64,000 nt of DNA from Chitinophaga sp. 180180018-3 (GTDB lineage Bacteria; Bacteroidota; Bacteroidia; Chitinophagales; Chitinophagaceae). Location: assembly GCF_037893185.1 (NCBI RefSeq), contig NZ_CP140772.1:6076001-6140000 (forward strand). The letters are read 5' to 3'. A model generated the notes under the pieces. That model searched no databases and had not been told where the DNA came from. It saw only the letters and a list, made by a program, of their open reading frames with translations. The translations under genes were made by a program, and so were the position numbers. This document shows, piece after piece, positions 16,545 through 26,369 of this stretch. The stretch's first letter is position 1, and every line of letters starts with the position of its first letter.

Positions 16545-17723
16545 CTATTCGTACTCAAAAACACCTGCCGGCGCTTTCACAGTAACTTTCTTTTTCTCTG
16601 CAGCTTCTACACGTCCGATGATTTGAGCATCGATGTTATAGCTTTTGGAAATGTTGATGATATCGGCAGCGATGGCCTCGGGCACATACAATTCCATGCG
16701 GTGGCCCATGTTGAATACCTGGTACATTTCTTTCCAGGGGGTACCTGATTGTTCCTGGATCAGACTGAACAAAGGCGGTATGGGGAACAGGTTATCCTTG
16801 ATAACGTGCAGCTGCTCGATGAAGTGCAGGACTTTCGTTTGAGCGCCACCACTGCAATGCACCATGCCGTGGATCTGCGGCCGGAACTGTTCCAGCACTT
16901 TCCTGATCACTGGCGCATAGGTACGCGTGGGAGATAATACCAGCCTGCCGGCATCAATATCACCAAACCCAGGTACTGCTACTTTATCGGTCAACGCTTT
17001 CTTTCCACTGAATACCAGTTCAAAAGGAATGTTCGGGTCGAAACTCTCAGGATATTTGGTAGCGATGGTTTTATTGAACACATCATGACGGGCACTGGTC
17101 AGTCCGTTACTTCCCATGCCGCCATTATACTCACTTTCGTAGGAAGCCTGTCCGTAAGAGGCGAGTCCGACTACCACATCGCCGGCCTGAATACGGTCGT
17201 TGGAGATCACATCGGCGCGTTTCATTCGGCAGGTTACAGTAGAATCCACGATGATAGTGCGCACCAGGTCGCCCACGTCGGCGGTTTCGCCGCCGGTAGA
17301 CCAGATGCTGATGCCGTGGCTGCGCAGTTCTGCAAGGATATCTTCTGTACCGTTGATGATGGCGGCAATCACTTCCCCGGGCAACAGCTGTTTGTTGCGC
17401 CCGATGGTAGACGACAACAGGATATTGTCCGTAGCACCCACGCAAAGCAGGTCGTCCATGTTCATGATGATGGCATCCTGCGCAATTCCTTTCCAGACAC
17501 TGAGGTCGCCGGTTTCTTTCCAGTAAATGTAAGCCAGTGACGACTTGGTACCCGCTCCATCGGCGTGCATGATATTGCAATAAGCATCATCGCCACCCAG
17601 GATATCGGGCACTATTTTGCAAAATGCTTTAGGGAAAAGTCCCTTGTCAATATTTTTAATGGCATTATGCACATCTTCCTTGCCTGCTGAAACACCGCGT
17701 TTGGCGTAAATGTTATTATCCAC
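16545..17723 (-). CDS. purM: Phosphoribosylformylglycinamidine cyclo-ligase PurM (AIR synthase)
   Basis: A 392-residue PurM-type enzyme that closes the imidazole ring of AIR in purine synthesis using ATP. Recognisable parts are RGVSAGKEDVHNAIKNI, IMHADGAGTKSSLAYIYW (AIRS N-terminal domain), the metal/nucleotide segment DDLLCVGATDNILLSSTIGRN, GEVIAAIINGTEDILAEL, STGGETADVGDLVRT, and a C-terminal domain with VHCSGGAQTKVLHF and VFNMGHRMELYV. It is longer than E. coli PurM (345 residues) and fits the divergent form found in Bacteroidota. No other pur gene is adjacent. Confidence 0.88.
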   Translation of the reverse strand: MDNNIYAKRGVSAGKEDVHNAIKNIDKGLFPKAFCKIVPDILGGDDAYCNIMHADGAGTKSSLAYIYWKETGDLSVWKGIAQDAIIMNMDDLLCVGATDNILLSSTIGRNKQLLPGEVIAAIINGTEDILAELRSHGISIWSTGGETADVGDLVRTIIVDSTVTCRMKRADVISNDRIQAGDVVVGLASYGQASYESEYNGGMGSNGLTSARHDVFNKTIATKYPESFDPNIPFELVFSGKKALTDKVAVPGFGDIDAGRLVLSPTRTYAPVIRKVLEQFRPQIHGMVHCSGGAQTKVLHFIEQLHVIKDNLFPIPPLFSLIQEQSGTPWKEMYQVFNMGHRMELYVPEAIAADIINISKSYNIDAQIIGRVEAAEKKKVTVKAPAGVFEYE

Positions 17724-17781
17724 CGGAACTAAATATGTATGTAAATAAAAAATAAACTGATTAAAGACATTCTTCAGGCTG

Positions 17782-17789
17782 CAAAAGTA
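17782..17789 (-). promoter_or_regulatory. -7 promoter box of purM
   Basis: Minus-strand TACTTTTG, 58 bases before the ATG. It lies 10 bases from the ribF box on the other strand, so the two divergent promoters overlap. Confidence 0.5.
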
Positions 17790-17799
17790 ACAAATGTGT

Positions 17800-17807
17800 T
17801 AGATTTG
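17800..17807 (+). promoter_or_regulatory. -7 promoter box of ribF
   Basis: Plus-strand TAGATTTG, 29 bases before the ATG at 17837. The -33 region overlaps the purM promoter. Confidence 0.5.
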
Positions 17808-17836
17808 CACGGCGTTTTTGATAGTTATTGAATTAT

Positions 17837-18775
17837 ATGCAGGTTCACAGGGATTTAGACCACTTACCGGAGATCCGTAATGCTGTTATTACGATAGGCA
17901 CTTTTGATGGCGTTCATGCCGGTCATCGCTTCATTTTGCAACAGCTGAAAGAGGCTGCCGCCAGTTGTAACGGGGAAACCGTGATCATTACTTTCGACCC
18001 GCATCCGCGGGAAGTACTGGCTCCCAGACCCAATAACATCCGCTTACTGACCACGCTGTCAGAAAAGATAGTGCTATTGGAAAGAGCCGGTATCGATCAC
18101 CTGGTGGTGGTGCCTTTTACGAAGGCATTCTCAGAAATGAGCGCCCGCAGCTACCTGGAAGACTTCCTGATAGCGCGGTTCAAGCCGCATACGATTATTA
18201 TTGGCTACGACCACCGTTTTGGTCATAACCGCGAAGGTGGACTGGAACTGCTGGAAGCCGAGCAGCAGCAATATGGTTTCAAACTGATAGAGATCCCGCA
18301 ACAGGTAGTACACGAACTGACCGTCAGCTCCACCAAGATCCGCAAGAGCCTGCAGGAAGGAGATATCAGCCTGGCCAACGAATTACTGGGTTATACCTAT
18401 TTTCTCAGCGGTACGGTGGTGCATGGAGATAAAATGGGCCGGCAGCTGGGATATCCTACAGCCAATCTGCATCTGACTGATGAAAGAAAGCTGATACCAG
18501 CCGAAGGTATTTATGCTGTATGGGCGCAGCTGAGTGGCGCACCTGCCCCGGTTCCGGCGGTGATGAGCATCGGGTTCAGGCCTACCTTTAACGGAACGGA
18601 CCTGCGCCTGGAAGTGCATATTTTTGATTTCAACGAAGATATATATGGGCAGGTACTGACTGTTTTCTTCGTGGAATACATTCGTTCGAACCAGAAGTTC
18701 GACAATATAGATGCCCTGATCGTGCAGATGGACAAGGATTCGGTTCAGGCGCGGGCTACCCTGCAGTTGCAGTGA
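17837..18775 (+). CDS. ribF: Bifunctional riboflavin kinase/FAD synthetase
   Basis: A 312-residue RibF makes FMN from riboflavin and then FAD. The N-terminal nucleotidyltransferase domain has TIGTFDGVHAGHRFI, ITFDPHPREVL, IIGYDHRFGHNREGGLELL and the SSTKIRKSL motif. The C-terminal kinase domain has GTVVHGDKMGRQLGYPTANL, MSIGFRPTFNG and LEVHIFDFNEDIYGQ. The ATG at 17837 (MQVHRDL) is preferred to the in-frame TTG at 17828. Its TGA directly abuts the stop of the convergent gene, leaving no room for a terminator. Confidence 0.95.
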   Translation: MQVHRDLDHLPEIRNAVITIGTFDGVHAGHRFILQQLKEAAASCNGETVIITFDPHPREVLAPRPNNIRLLTTLSEKIVLLERAGIDHLVVVPFTKAFSEMSARSYLEDFLIARFKPHTIIIGYDHRFGHNREGGLELLEAEQQQYGFKLIEIPQQVVHELTVSSTKIRKSLQEGDISLANELLGYTYFLSGTVVHGDKMGRQLGYPTANLHLTDERKLIPAEGIYAVWAQLSGAPAPVPAVMSIGFRPTFNGTDLRLEVHIFDFNEDIYGQVLTVFFVEYIRSNQKFDNIDALIVQMDKDSVQARATLQLQ

Positions 18776-19057
18776 TCAGAATTTTTCTCCGAGGAATTCT
18801 ATGACCGCCTGCCGTTTCTTAGCACCCCTGCTCAGTCTGATGGCCCCGAAGACGCACAGTACAGTAAGTCCAACCAGTAATAATATTACCAGAATAGAGG
18901 CAATTGTATAGGTGGTAGCAAATTCTGCACCTTTATCGATACCCTCTAATAATTCCCCCGAAAAGAAGAGATACAGGTAAAAAACATCTACGATCGCCAG
19001 CAGCGACGCAATAATCCACAACAGTACTGACAGTGTTTTGCGGATATAATATTTCAT
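18776..19057 (-). CDS. Small two-helix membrane protein
   Basis: A 93-residue protein with two hydrophobic helices, approximately TLSVLLWIIASLLAIVDVFY and ASILVILLLVGLTVLCVFG, and a basic cytoplasmic tail (RLSRGAKKRQAVIEFLGEKF). I do not recognise a family. It lies 18 bases downstream of holA on the same strand and is probably the last gene of that transcript. Confidence 0.65.
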   Translation of the reverse strand: MKYYIRKTLSVLLWIIASLLAIVDVFYLYLFFSGELLEGIDKGAEFATTYTIASILVILLLVGLTVLCVFGAIRLSRGAKKRQAVIEFLGEKF

Positions 19058-19075
19058 AGGTCGTGTTTCCGGGAT

Positions 19076-20071
19076 TTAGTTGATGACCTTATACATGAGT
19101 TCCTTCATCAGTTCACCATCTTCCACTCCACTATCGTTAATGCCTATACTCCGCAGGTTATACTGATGCAGCAGCAGGATGGCTTTTTCAGTGCCTTCCG
19201 GTCCGTACTGCCGGGCAGCATTCAGGTAGTCTTTCACGAAAAACGGATGTACGCCCAGGGCCGCTGCTATTTCTTTTTCTCCGCCTTTTACGCTGAAGAC
19301 CAGGTTGACCTTTGCAAAAAAATTGTACAGCGCAGGCAGGGTCATTTGAATGGGCGCTGCTTTGGGATTAGCAGCGAAATAAGCAATGATCCGGAACACT
19401 TTTCCGGTATCCTTCTGGCCCAGGGCATTCTGCAGTTCAAATACGTTGTATTCCTTACTGATGCCCACATATTTCTCAATATCGCTTTCGTCAATTTTTT
19501 TCTGGGCAGGCAGGTTCACCAGCAGTTTATCGATCTCATTGGCGATACGCGAGAGGTCATTTCCGATATGATCTACCAGCAGAATAGCGGCTTTCTGGGT
19601 GATGGCCAGCCCCTGGCTGCTGACATATGACTCTACCCAGGCAGGTAGTTGGTTGTCGTATAATTTTTTGGTAGACAGCATCACGCCCCGTTCCTTTATC
19701 AGCTTCGCCATTTTACTGCGCCCGTCTATTTTGCCTTGTTTATGTGCTACAACAAATATGGTGGAGGTCAGGGGATTATCTATATAGGCTTCCAGTTTCA
19801 ACAGATCGCGCATGGCCTGTGCTTCCTTCAGCAAAACCACCTGCCGTTCTGCAAACATCGGATACCTGCGACAGGCATTAATCACTGCAGCCCAGTCAGT
19901 GTCCTTACCATATAGCACTGTCAGGTTAAAGCCTCTTTCGGATTCAGGCAGCAACTGATGTTCCGCATAGCTGGTTACCTGATCAATAAAAAAATCTTCC
20001 TCTCCTTCCAGCCAGTATAATGATTTAAATTTCTGCTGTTTCCAATCCCTGATAATATCCTGGTAATCCAT
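19076..20071 (-). CDS. holA: DNA polymerase III delta subunit
   Basis: This 331-residue protein reads as HolA, the clamp-loader subunit that opens the beta clamp. Evidence: the start LYWLEGEEDFFIDQVTSYAE, CRRYPMFAERQVVLLKEAQAM, TSTIFVVAHKQGKIDGRSKMAKL, GNDLSRIANEIDKLLVN and ISKEYNVFELQNALGQKD, which follow the HolA pattern of a Rossmann-like ATPase fold without a P-loop and a helical C-terminal domain. Length matches. It lies 8 bases behind the exonuclease gene and probably shares its transcript. Confidence 0.9.
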   Translation of the reverse strand: MDYQDIIRDWKQQKFKSLYWLEGEEDFFIDQVTSYAEHQLLPESERGFNLTVLYGKDTDWAAVINACRRYPMFAERQVVLLKEAQAMRDLLKLEAYIDNPLTSTIFVVAHKQGKIDGRSKMAKLIKERGVMLSTKKLYDNQLPAWVESYVSSQGLAITQKAAILLVDHIGNDLSRIANEIDKLLVNLPAQKKIDESDIEKYVGISKEYNVFELQNALGQKDTGKVFRIIAYFAANPKAAPIQMTLPALYNFFAKVNLVFSVKGGEKEIAAALGVHPFFVKDYLNAARQYGPEGTEKAILLLHQYNLRSIGINDSGVEDGELMKELMYKVIN

Positions 20072-20079
20072 TGAACTAG

Positions 20080-20808
20080 TTATTTAACAATCACAATGTC
20101 TGTCTCCGGATTTAACGAAGGCAGACGTTTGAATTTCAGCAGCAGTTGTGCTACAGCGAGTACATCCTTCTGGCAATAGGTAACGATGCGTTCCAGATCT
20201 CTCTCCTGCCAGTACACTTTAGCGACCATGCTGCCGTCGATATCGTCTTTGGGAGTTTCGATCCCCATTACAGCCGTGAGCAGTTTCAGGGAAATATAAT
20301 GTTTGAAATCGCCAAAGCGCCACAGTTGCAGGGTATCGAGCATAGGAACTTCCCAGGGTTTGAAGCCATGCAACTGTAAAGGCTGGGGCAAAGATAACTG
20401 ATGGATAACAGACCTCCTGCAAATAAATGGAATATCAAATTCTTTGATATTATGTCCGGCGAACTGGAAGCGGGGGTATTTCGCATAGAATTTATTTATC
20501 AATTCAAGGAAACCTGTTAGTACAATTGCTTCATCATCATTATAAAACGACTTCAGCCGGAGCTTATAGCGATTATCTTCCAGGTTGAAAAAACCCACGG
20601 AAATACAGATGATTTTCCCGAATTCAGCGTAAATGCCTGCCCTGTCGGCGTATGCTGCATCCTCTTCTCCCGAAACTGGCGCAGTTTTTGCAATTTTTTC
20701 CCGCCAGAGCTCCTGTATGTTTTCAGGTACCTGTTCCAGAGCGGGAGCAGCCGGAGTGGTTTCTATGTCCAGCAGTAGTAACTGATCTAATGCAATATTT
20801 GGAAGCAC
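20080..20808 (-). CDS. Predicted 3'-5' exonuclease (DEDDy, PolB exonuclease-like)
   Basis: A 242-residue RNase H-fold nuclease. The acidic motifs are visible: LLLDIETTP (Exo I), FAGHNIKEFDIPFICRR (Exo II) and the C-terminal YCQKDVLAVAQL (Exo III with Tyr and Asp). This matches the family of stand-alone proteins similar to the exonuclease domain of family B DNA polymerases. A role in DNA repair or replication fits the adjacent clamp-loader gene holA 8 bases downstream, but the exact substrate is unknown. Confidence 0.85.
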   Translation of the reverse strand: MLPNIALDQLLLLDIETTPAAPALEQVPENIQELWREKIAKTAPVSGEEDAAYADRAGIYAEFGKIICISVGFFNLEDNRYKLRLKSFYNDDEAIVLTGFLELINKFYAKYPRFQFAGHNIKEFDIPFICRRSVIHQLSLPQPLQLHGFKPWEVPMLDTLQLWRFGDFKHYISLKLLTAVMGIETPKDDIDGSMVAKVYWQERDLERIVTYCQKDVLAVAQLLLKFKRLPSLNPETDIVIVK

Positions 20809-20857
20809 GATTGAAAAACTGTTTTATAAGCGATTATAAAATAATATTATTAATAAT

Positions 20858-20865
20858 TACTTTTG
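20858..20865 (+). promoter_or_regulatory. -7 promoter box for the coiled-coil membrane protein
   Basis: TACTTTTG, 47 bases before the ATG at 20913, in an A/T-rich divergent gap. Confidence 0.45.
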
Positions 20866-20912
20866 AATAAAGAATTTTAACCATATAACTATTAAACATA
20901 AAACTCACAACT

Positions 20913-21875
20913 ATGACGGAGAACACTTTTAACTCACCTACTCCAGGCCCGTCCGGGTCGGAGAAACCGAAGAGCCGCAATGGTCTAATTTACGGTATTT
21001 TAATAGCAGCTCTTGCCGGTACCTGGATATATATGTTATATGACAAAAATAAATCCAGTGAGCAAATCGCACAGAAAAGCGTTCAAGTAGATTCCCTGTC
21101 CTCTTCCCGCGATGCCTTACAGCAGGAATATAACGCGGCTAATGCGCGACTGGATGATCTGATTTCTCAGAACACGCGGATGGATAGTCTTGTTAAAACA
21201 AAAGATAAGGAAATACAGGACATGAAGGCAAGGATCTCCAGCATCCTGAGCAACAAGAATGCTACTCAGGCCCAGTTGGCAGAGGCCCGTCGCCTCATTG
21301 AACAGTTGAAATCCAATATAGAAGGTTACCAGCAAACTATCGAACGTCTGCAGGGAGAAAAGATAGTCATCGCCGGTGAAAGAGATGTAGCGCGTAAAGA
21401 GCGTGATTCAGTATCTGTTGTAAAAGACAGTCTGAATAAGAAAGTGGACCTGGGTTCAGTGCTGCACGCTTCTAACATTCATCTGCAACCGATCCGTGTA
21501 AAACACAACGGTAAAGAAGTAGAAACCACTAAGGCAAAACGTGCCGACATGATGCGTGTTTCCTTCGACCTGGATGATAACCGCATTGCTCCTACCGGCA
21601 ATAAAGATATATATGTTGCGATCACTGCTCCTGATGGTTCGCCACTGGCAGTAGAAGCACTGGGTTCCGGACGGTTCACACTGGAAGATGGTACTGAAAA
21701 ACTGTACACTACCAAGAAAACTGTAGCATATGTTACAGGCCAGAAACAAAGCGTTTCCATGGATTGGAAACAGAATTCTGATTTCAAACCAGGCGACTAT
21801 GCTGTAGAGATCTACCATAACGGTTACAAGATCGGTCAGGGCAAAGTAACGCTGAGAAAAGGTGGTCTGTTTTAA
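20913..21875 (+). CDS. Membrane-anchored coiled-coil protein of unknown function
   Basis: A 320-residue protein with a short Pro/Ser-rich cytoplasmic start, one transmembrane helix (NGLIYGILIAALAGTWIYMLY), then about 130 residues of coiled coil (VDSLSSSRDALQQEYNAAN through LQGEKIVIAGERDVARKE). A C-terminal beta-rich domain contains MRVSFDLDDNRIAPTGNKDI and DYAVEIYHNGYKIGQGKVTL. The last domain resembles those of conserved Bacteroidota envelope proteins, but I cannot name it. The topology suggests the domain is held away from the inner membrane in the periplasm. It forms its own transcription unit with a terminator behind it. Confidence 0.75.
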   Translation: MTENTFNSPTPGPSGSEKPKSRNGLIYGILIAALAGTWIYMLYDKNKSSEQIAQKSVQVDSLSSSRDALQQEYNAANARLDDLISQNTRMDSLVKTKDKEIQDMKARISSILSNKNATQAQLAEARRLIEQLKSNIEGYQQTIERLQGEKIVIAGERDVARKERDSVSVVKDSLNKKVDLGSVLHASNIHLQPIRVKHNGKEVETTKAKRADMMRVSFDLDDNRIAPTGNKDIYVAITAPDGSPLAVEALGSGRFTLEDGTEKLYTTKKTVAYVTGQKQSVSMDWKQNSDFKPGDYAVEIYHNGYKIGQGKVTLRKGGLF

Positions 21876-21919
21876 ATAATTGAAACGAATTATCAGCGAA
21901 GCAGCTGAGCAAATAACCG

Positions 21920-21950
21920 GAGCGGAGGGTAATACTCTCCGCTCTTTTTA
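21920..21950 (+). terminator. Intrinsic terminator of the coiled-coil membrane protein gene
   Basis: Stem GAGCGGAG / CTCCGCTC with a 9-base loop followed by TTTTT, 45 bases past the stop. Confidence 0.85.
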
Positions 21951-22337
21951 TCTCCCTAAACCAAGGTCACACTGTTTATTCCGCTGTTTTGATATTTTTT
22001 TCACTTATCTAATTTGTTAATGATTAGTTATTGCCAAAAACATATATATAAAAATAAAATTAAATTAACGTTCTTTGCTTCCGCGTTACATCCTAACCGG
22101 AGGCCACTGTGGACCCAGACCAATGCTTGAGAAGAATGTAACAGGCAGGTAAAGCCCTGACTACCCCGTTTACAATTAAAGTGAATGATCGATTCCAGCT
22201 GCTTGTAGTGCCCTGAAGTTGAAATCATTGCCCTTAATTTTTGTGAACGGCAAATAAAGCGATTCTTTCTTCGCAACGCGATTAGCGCATCTTTTGTAGC
22301 AGACTAAGTAAGATAAGAAGCCCATTAAAACCGAAGC
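21951..22337. other. Non-coding stretch with a GC-richer structured block
   Basis: No convincing gene. An A/T-rich start is followed by a GC-richer block at about 22060-22180 in which GTTACAT (22085-22091) can pair with ATGTAAC (22136-22142) around an inner dyad GGCCACTGTGGACC. A weak minus-strand frame covers it but has neither a promoter nor a recognisable product. The element could be an RNA or the relic of a repeat. Confidence 0.35.
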
Positions 22338-22733
22338 ATGGCAGACATGAACAAAATAGTGTACGTTGTTGATGATGATGAAATATTTCATTTCATTATC
22401 AAAAAAATGTTAGGGCAGCAAAGCAATGACTTGACAGTAACTTCTTTTCTGTGTGCCGAAGAGGCACTGGAACAGCTTTCCAGCAGCCCTCAGCCTCCAT
22501 TGCCCTCCCTTATTATTCTGGACATGAATATGCAACGTATGAATGGCTGGGATTTCATCGAAGCATACAGGGGCCTGAAAACAACGCTTAAGAATACCAT
22601 CCCTATTATTATGTGCTCTTCTTCTGTGGATGTACGGGATATACAGAAAGTACAACACACGCCGGAACTGATGGGCTATATTACAAAGCCGCTGGATAAG
22701 AATAAACTGAAAGTGATAGAAGAATATTTGTAG
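22338..22733 (+). CDS. Stand-alone response regulator receiver protein
   Basis: A 131-residue CheY-like receiver without an output domain. The phosphorylation site is LIILDMNMQRMNGWDF. The acidic pocket is VYVVDDDEIFHFIIKKML, the conserved Ser/Thr region reads IIMCSSSVD, and the Lys is in GYITKPLDKNKL. The IFHFIIKKML phrase is typical of Bacteroidota single-domain regulators that relay phosphate between histidine kinases. No kinase gene is adjacent. A very long palindromic element starts at the base after the stop codon. Confidence 0.92.
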   Translation: MADMNKIVYVVDDDEIFHFIIKKMLGQQSNDLTVTSFLCAEEALEQLSSSPQPPLPSLIILDMNMQRMNGWDFIEAYRGLKTTLKNTIPIIMCSSSVDVRDIQKVQHTPELMGYITKPLDKNKLKVIEEYL

Positions 22734-22843
22734 AATTAAGAATATAGAAAGAAGAATTAAGAAATAAAGCGAAGACCTTAGCGTATAATAATAATCGCTA
22801 AGGTCTTCGCTTTATTTCTTAATTCTTCTTTCTATATTCTTAA

Positions 22844-22845
<2 letters not shown>
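22734..22845. repeat. Dispersed palindromic element, copy 6 (longest arms)
   Basis: The most complete copy: about 50-base arms, nearly perfect. The outer arm is AATTAAGAATATAGAAAG, then AAGAATTAAGAAATAAA, and the core is GCGAAGACCTTAGCG with CGCTAAGGTCTTCGC. The left end touches the response-regulator stop and the right end overlaps the stop codon of the convergent ABC-F gene. Confidence 0.9.
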
Positions 22846-24853
<2,008 letters not shown>

Positions 24854-25519
24854 ATGACAGCATACAACCAGATATTTGAGAATAACCGGCGTTGGGTGGC
24901 CTCTAAAATGGCCACGGATAAGGAGTTCTTTGAAAAGATGGCCACCTCTCAGTCACCGGATTACCTGTATATCGGGTGCAGCGACAGCCGCGTACCTACC
25001 AACGATATTATGGGCCTGGATGCCGGGGAAGTGTTTGTTCACCGCAACATTGCCAATCTGGTTCCGAATACGGATCTTAATGTCATGGGTGTGATCAACT
25101 ACGCCGTAGTACACCTGGAAGTCAAACATATCATTGTTTGCGGCCACTATAACTGTGGCGGTGTTAAATCGGCCATGCAGGCGAAAGATCTGGGCATACT
25201 GAATCCCTGGCTGCGGAATATCCGTGATGTATACCGTCTGCACATGGATGAGCTCAACGCTATTACTGATGAGCATGAACGCTACAACCGCCTCGTGGAG
25301 CTGAATACACAGGAACAGTGCATCAACGTAATCAAAACTGCCGCCGTGCAGAAGTCGTTCCTCGCCAAAGGCTATCCTACGGTACATGGCTGGGTATATG
25401 ATGTAAAAACCGGCGAACTGATAGACCTACAGATCGACTTTGAGGGCGTGCTCCATGAGATACAGAAAATCTATGATTTAACCGGCTCCGGCCTGATGCA
25501 AAAAGACACTGAACCATGA
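24854..25519 (+). CDS. Beta-class carbonic anhydrase
   Basis: A 221-residue zinc enzyme that interconverts CO2 and bicarbonate. The zinc ligands and catalytic dyad are visible: Cys42, Asp44 and Arg46 in IGCSDSRVP, and His98 and Cys101 in VCGHYNCGG. The region NIANLVPNTDLNVMGVINYAV is typical. Length and motifs match the Can/CynT family. It overlaps murI by 4 bases, so the two are co-translated; a supply of bicarbonate or pH control has no obvious link with D-glutamate synthesis. Confidence 0.95.
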   Translation: MTAYNQIFENNRRWVASKMATDKEFFEKMATSQSPDYLYIGCSDSRVPTNDIMGLDAGEVFVHRNIANLVPNTDLNVMGVINYAVVHLEVKHIIVCGHYNCGGVKSAMQAKDLGILNPWLRNIRDVYRLHMDELNAITDEHERYNRLVELNTQEQCINVIKTAAVQKSFLAKGYPTVHGWVYDVKTGELIDLQIDFEGVLHEIQKIYDLTGSGLMQKDTEP

Positions 25520-26337
25520 AGGGACCAATCGGGGTATTCGACTCCGGATACGGAGGCTTGACTGTGCTAAAGGAAATAGAAGCGGAATTGCCGCAATACG
25601 ACTATATCTACCTCGGCGATAATGCCCGTGCACCATACGGCAACCGTGGATTCGACACGATTCATGCTTACACACTGGAGTGTGTGCAAAAGCTGTTTGA
25701 TATGGGATGTCCGCTGGTGATTGTTGCCTGTAATACTGCTTCGGCTAAAGCATTGCGCACCATCCAGCAGAAAGACCTGCCGCGTATAGCTCCCAACAAC
25801 CGCGTGCTGGGTGTGATACGGCCCACTACTGAAATGGTAGGTACTATTACCCAAACCGGTGAAGTAGGCATACTGGCCACTAACGGCACGGTATCCTCAG
25901 CATCGTATCCGATAGAAATACGGAAGTTTTTCCCGAATGTAAAAACCTATCAGCTGGCCTGCCCTATGTGGGTTCCGCTGATAGAAAATAATGAACATGA
26001 AAGTGAAGGCGCTGATTATTTTGTAAAAGAGTATCTGGACAAAATATTGTCGCAATCATCGGAAATAGACACACTGGTACTGGGCTGCACCCATTATCCG
26101 CTGCTGATGAAAAAGATCCGGCAGTTTCTGCCCGGAGGCATTACGGTGCTGTCGCAGGGAAAGATCGTGGCCCACAGCCTGAAAGACTATCTCCTTCGTC
26201 ATCCGGAAATGGAAACAAGGCTCAGCAAAACACAACACCGCAGCTTTTATACGACGGACGATCCCAGTATTTTTGATAAGATGGCCGAGATCTTCTACGA
26301 GAAAAAAGTATCCTCTGCGAAAATGTATACGAGTTAA
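25516..26337 (+). CDS. murI: Glutamate racemase
   Basis: A 273-residue MurI makes D-glutamate for peptidoglycan. The two catalytic cysteines are Cys72 in VACNTASAKAL and Cys191 in LGCTHYPLL. The start IGVFDSGYGGLTVLKEIE and the YLGDNARAPYGNRG motif are diagnostic. The gene begins within the last codons of the carbonic anhydrase gene and ends inside the first bases of a strong bidirectional terminator. Confidence 0.96.
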   Translation: MKGPIGVFDSGYGGLTVLKEIEAELPQYDYIYLGDNARAPYGNRGFDTIHAYTLECVQKLFDMGCPLVIVACNTASAKALRTIQQKDLPRIAPNNRVLGVIRPTTEMVGTITQTGEVGILATNGTVSSASYPIEIRKFFPNVKTYQLACPMWVPLIENNEHESEGADYFVKEYLDKILSQSSEIDTLVLGCTHYPLLMKKIRQFLPGGITVLSQGKIVAHSLKDYLLRHPEMETRLSKTQHRSFYTTDDPSIFDKMAEIFYEKKVSSAKMYTS

Positions 26338-26369
26338 AAAAGCCGCGGTTACAAAACCGCGGCTTTTTT
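26336..26369. terminator. Bidirectional terminator between murI and the oligopeptidase gene
   Basis: AAAAAAGCCGCGGTT / AACCGCGGCTTTTTT with a 4-base loop. It overlaps the murI stop on one side and the stop codon of the convergent gene on the other. It is not a member of the GAAGACCTTAGCG element family. Confidence 0.93.

Noticed and set aside
22028..22276. Minus-strand frame of 82 codons in the gap before the response regulator
   Set aside because: No promoter, no signal and no family pattern; noted only as part of a structured non-coding block.
26336..26369. Another member of the dispersed palindrome family
   Set aside because: It is a GC-rich AAAAAAGCCGCGGTT stem with no GAAGACC or CTTAGCG sequence, so it is an ordinary bidirectional terminator.
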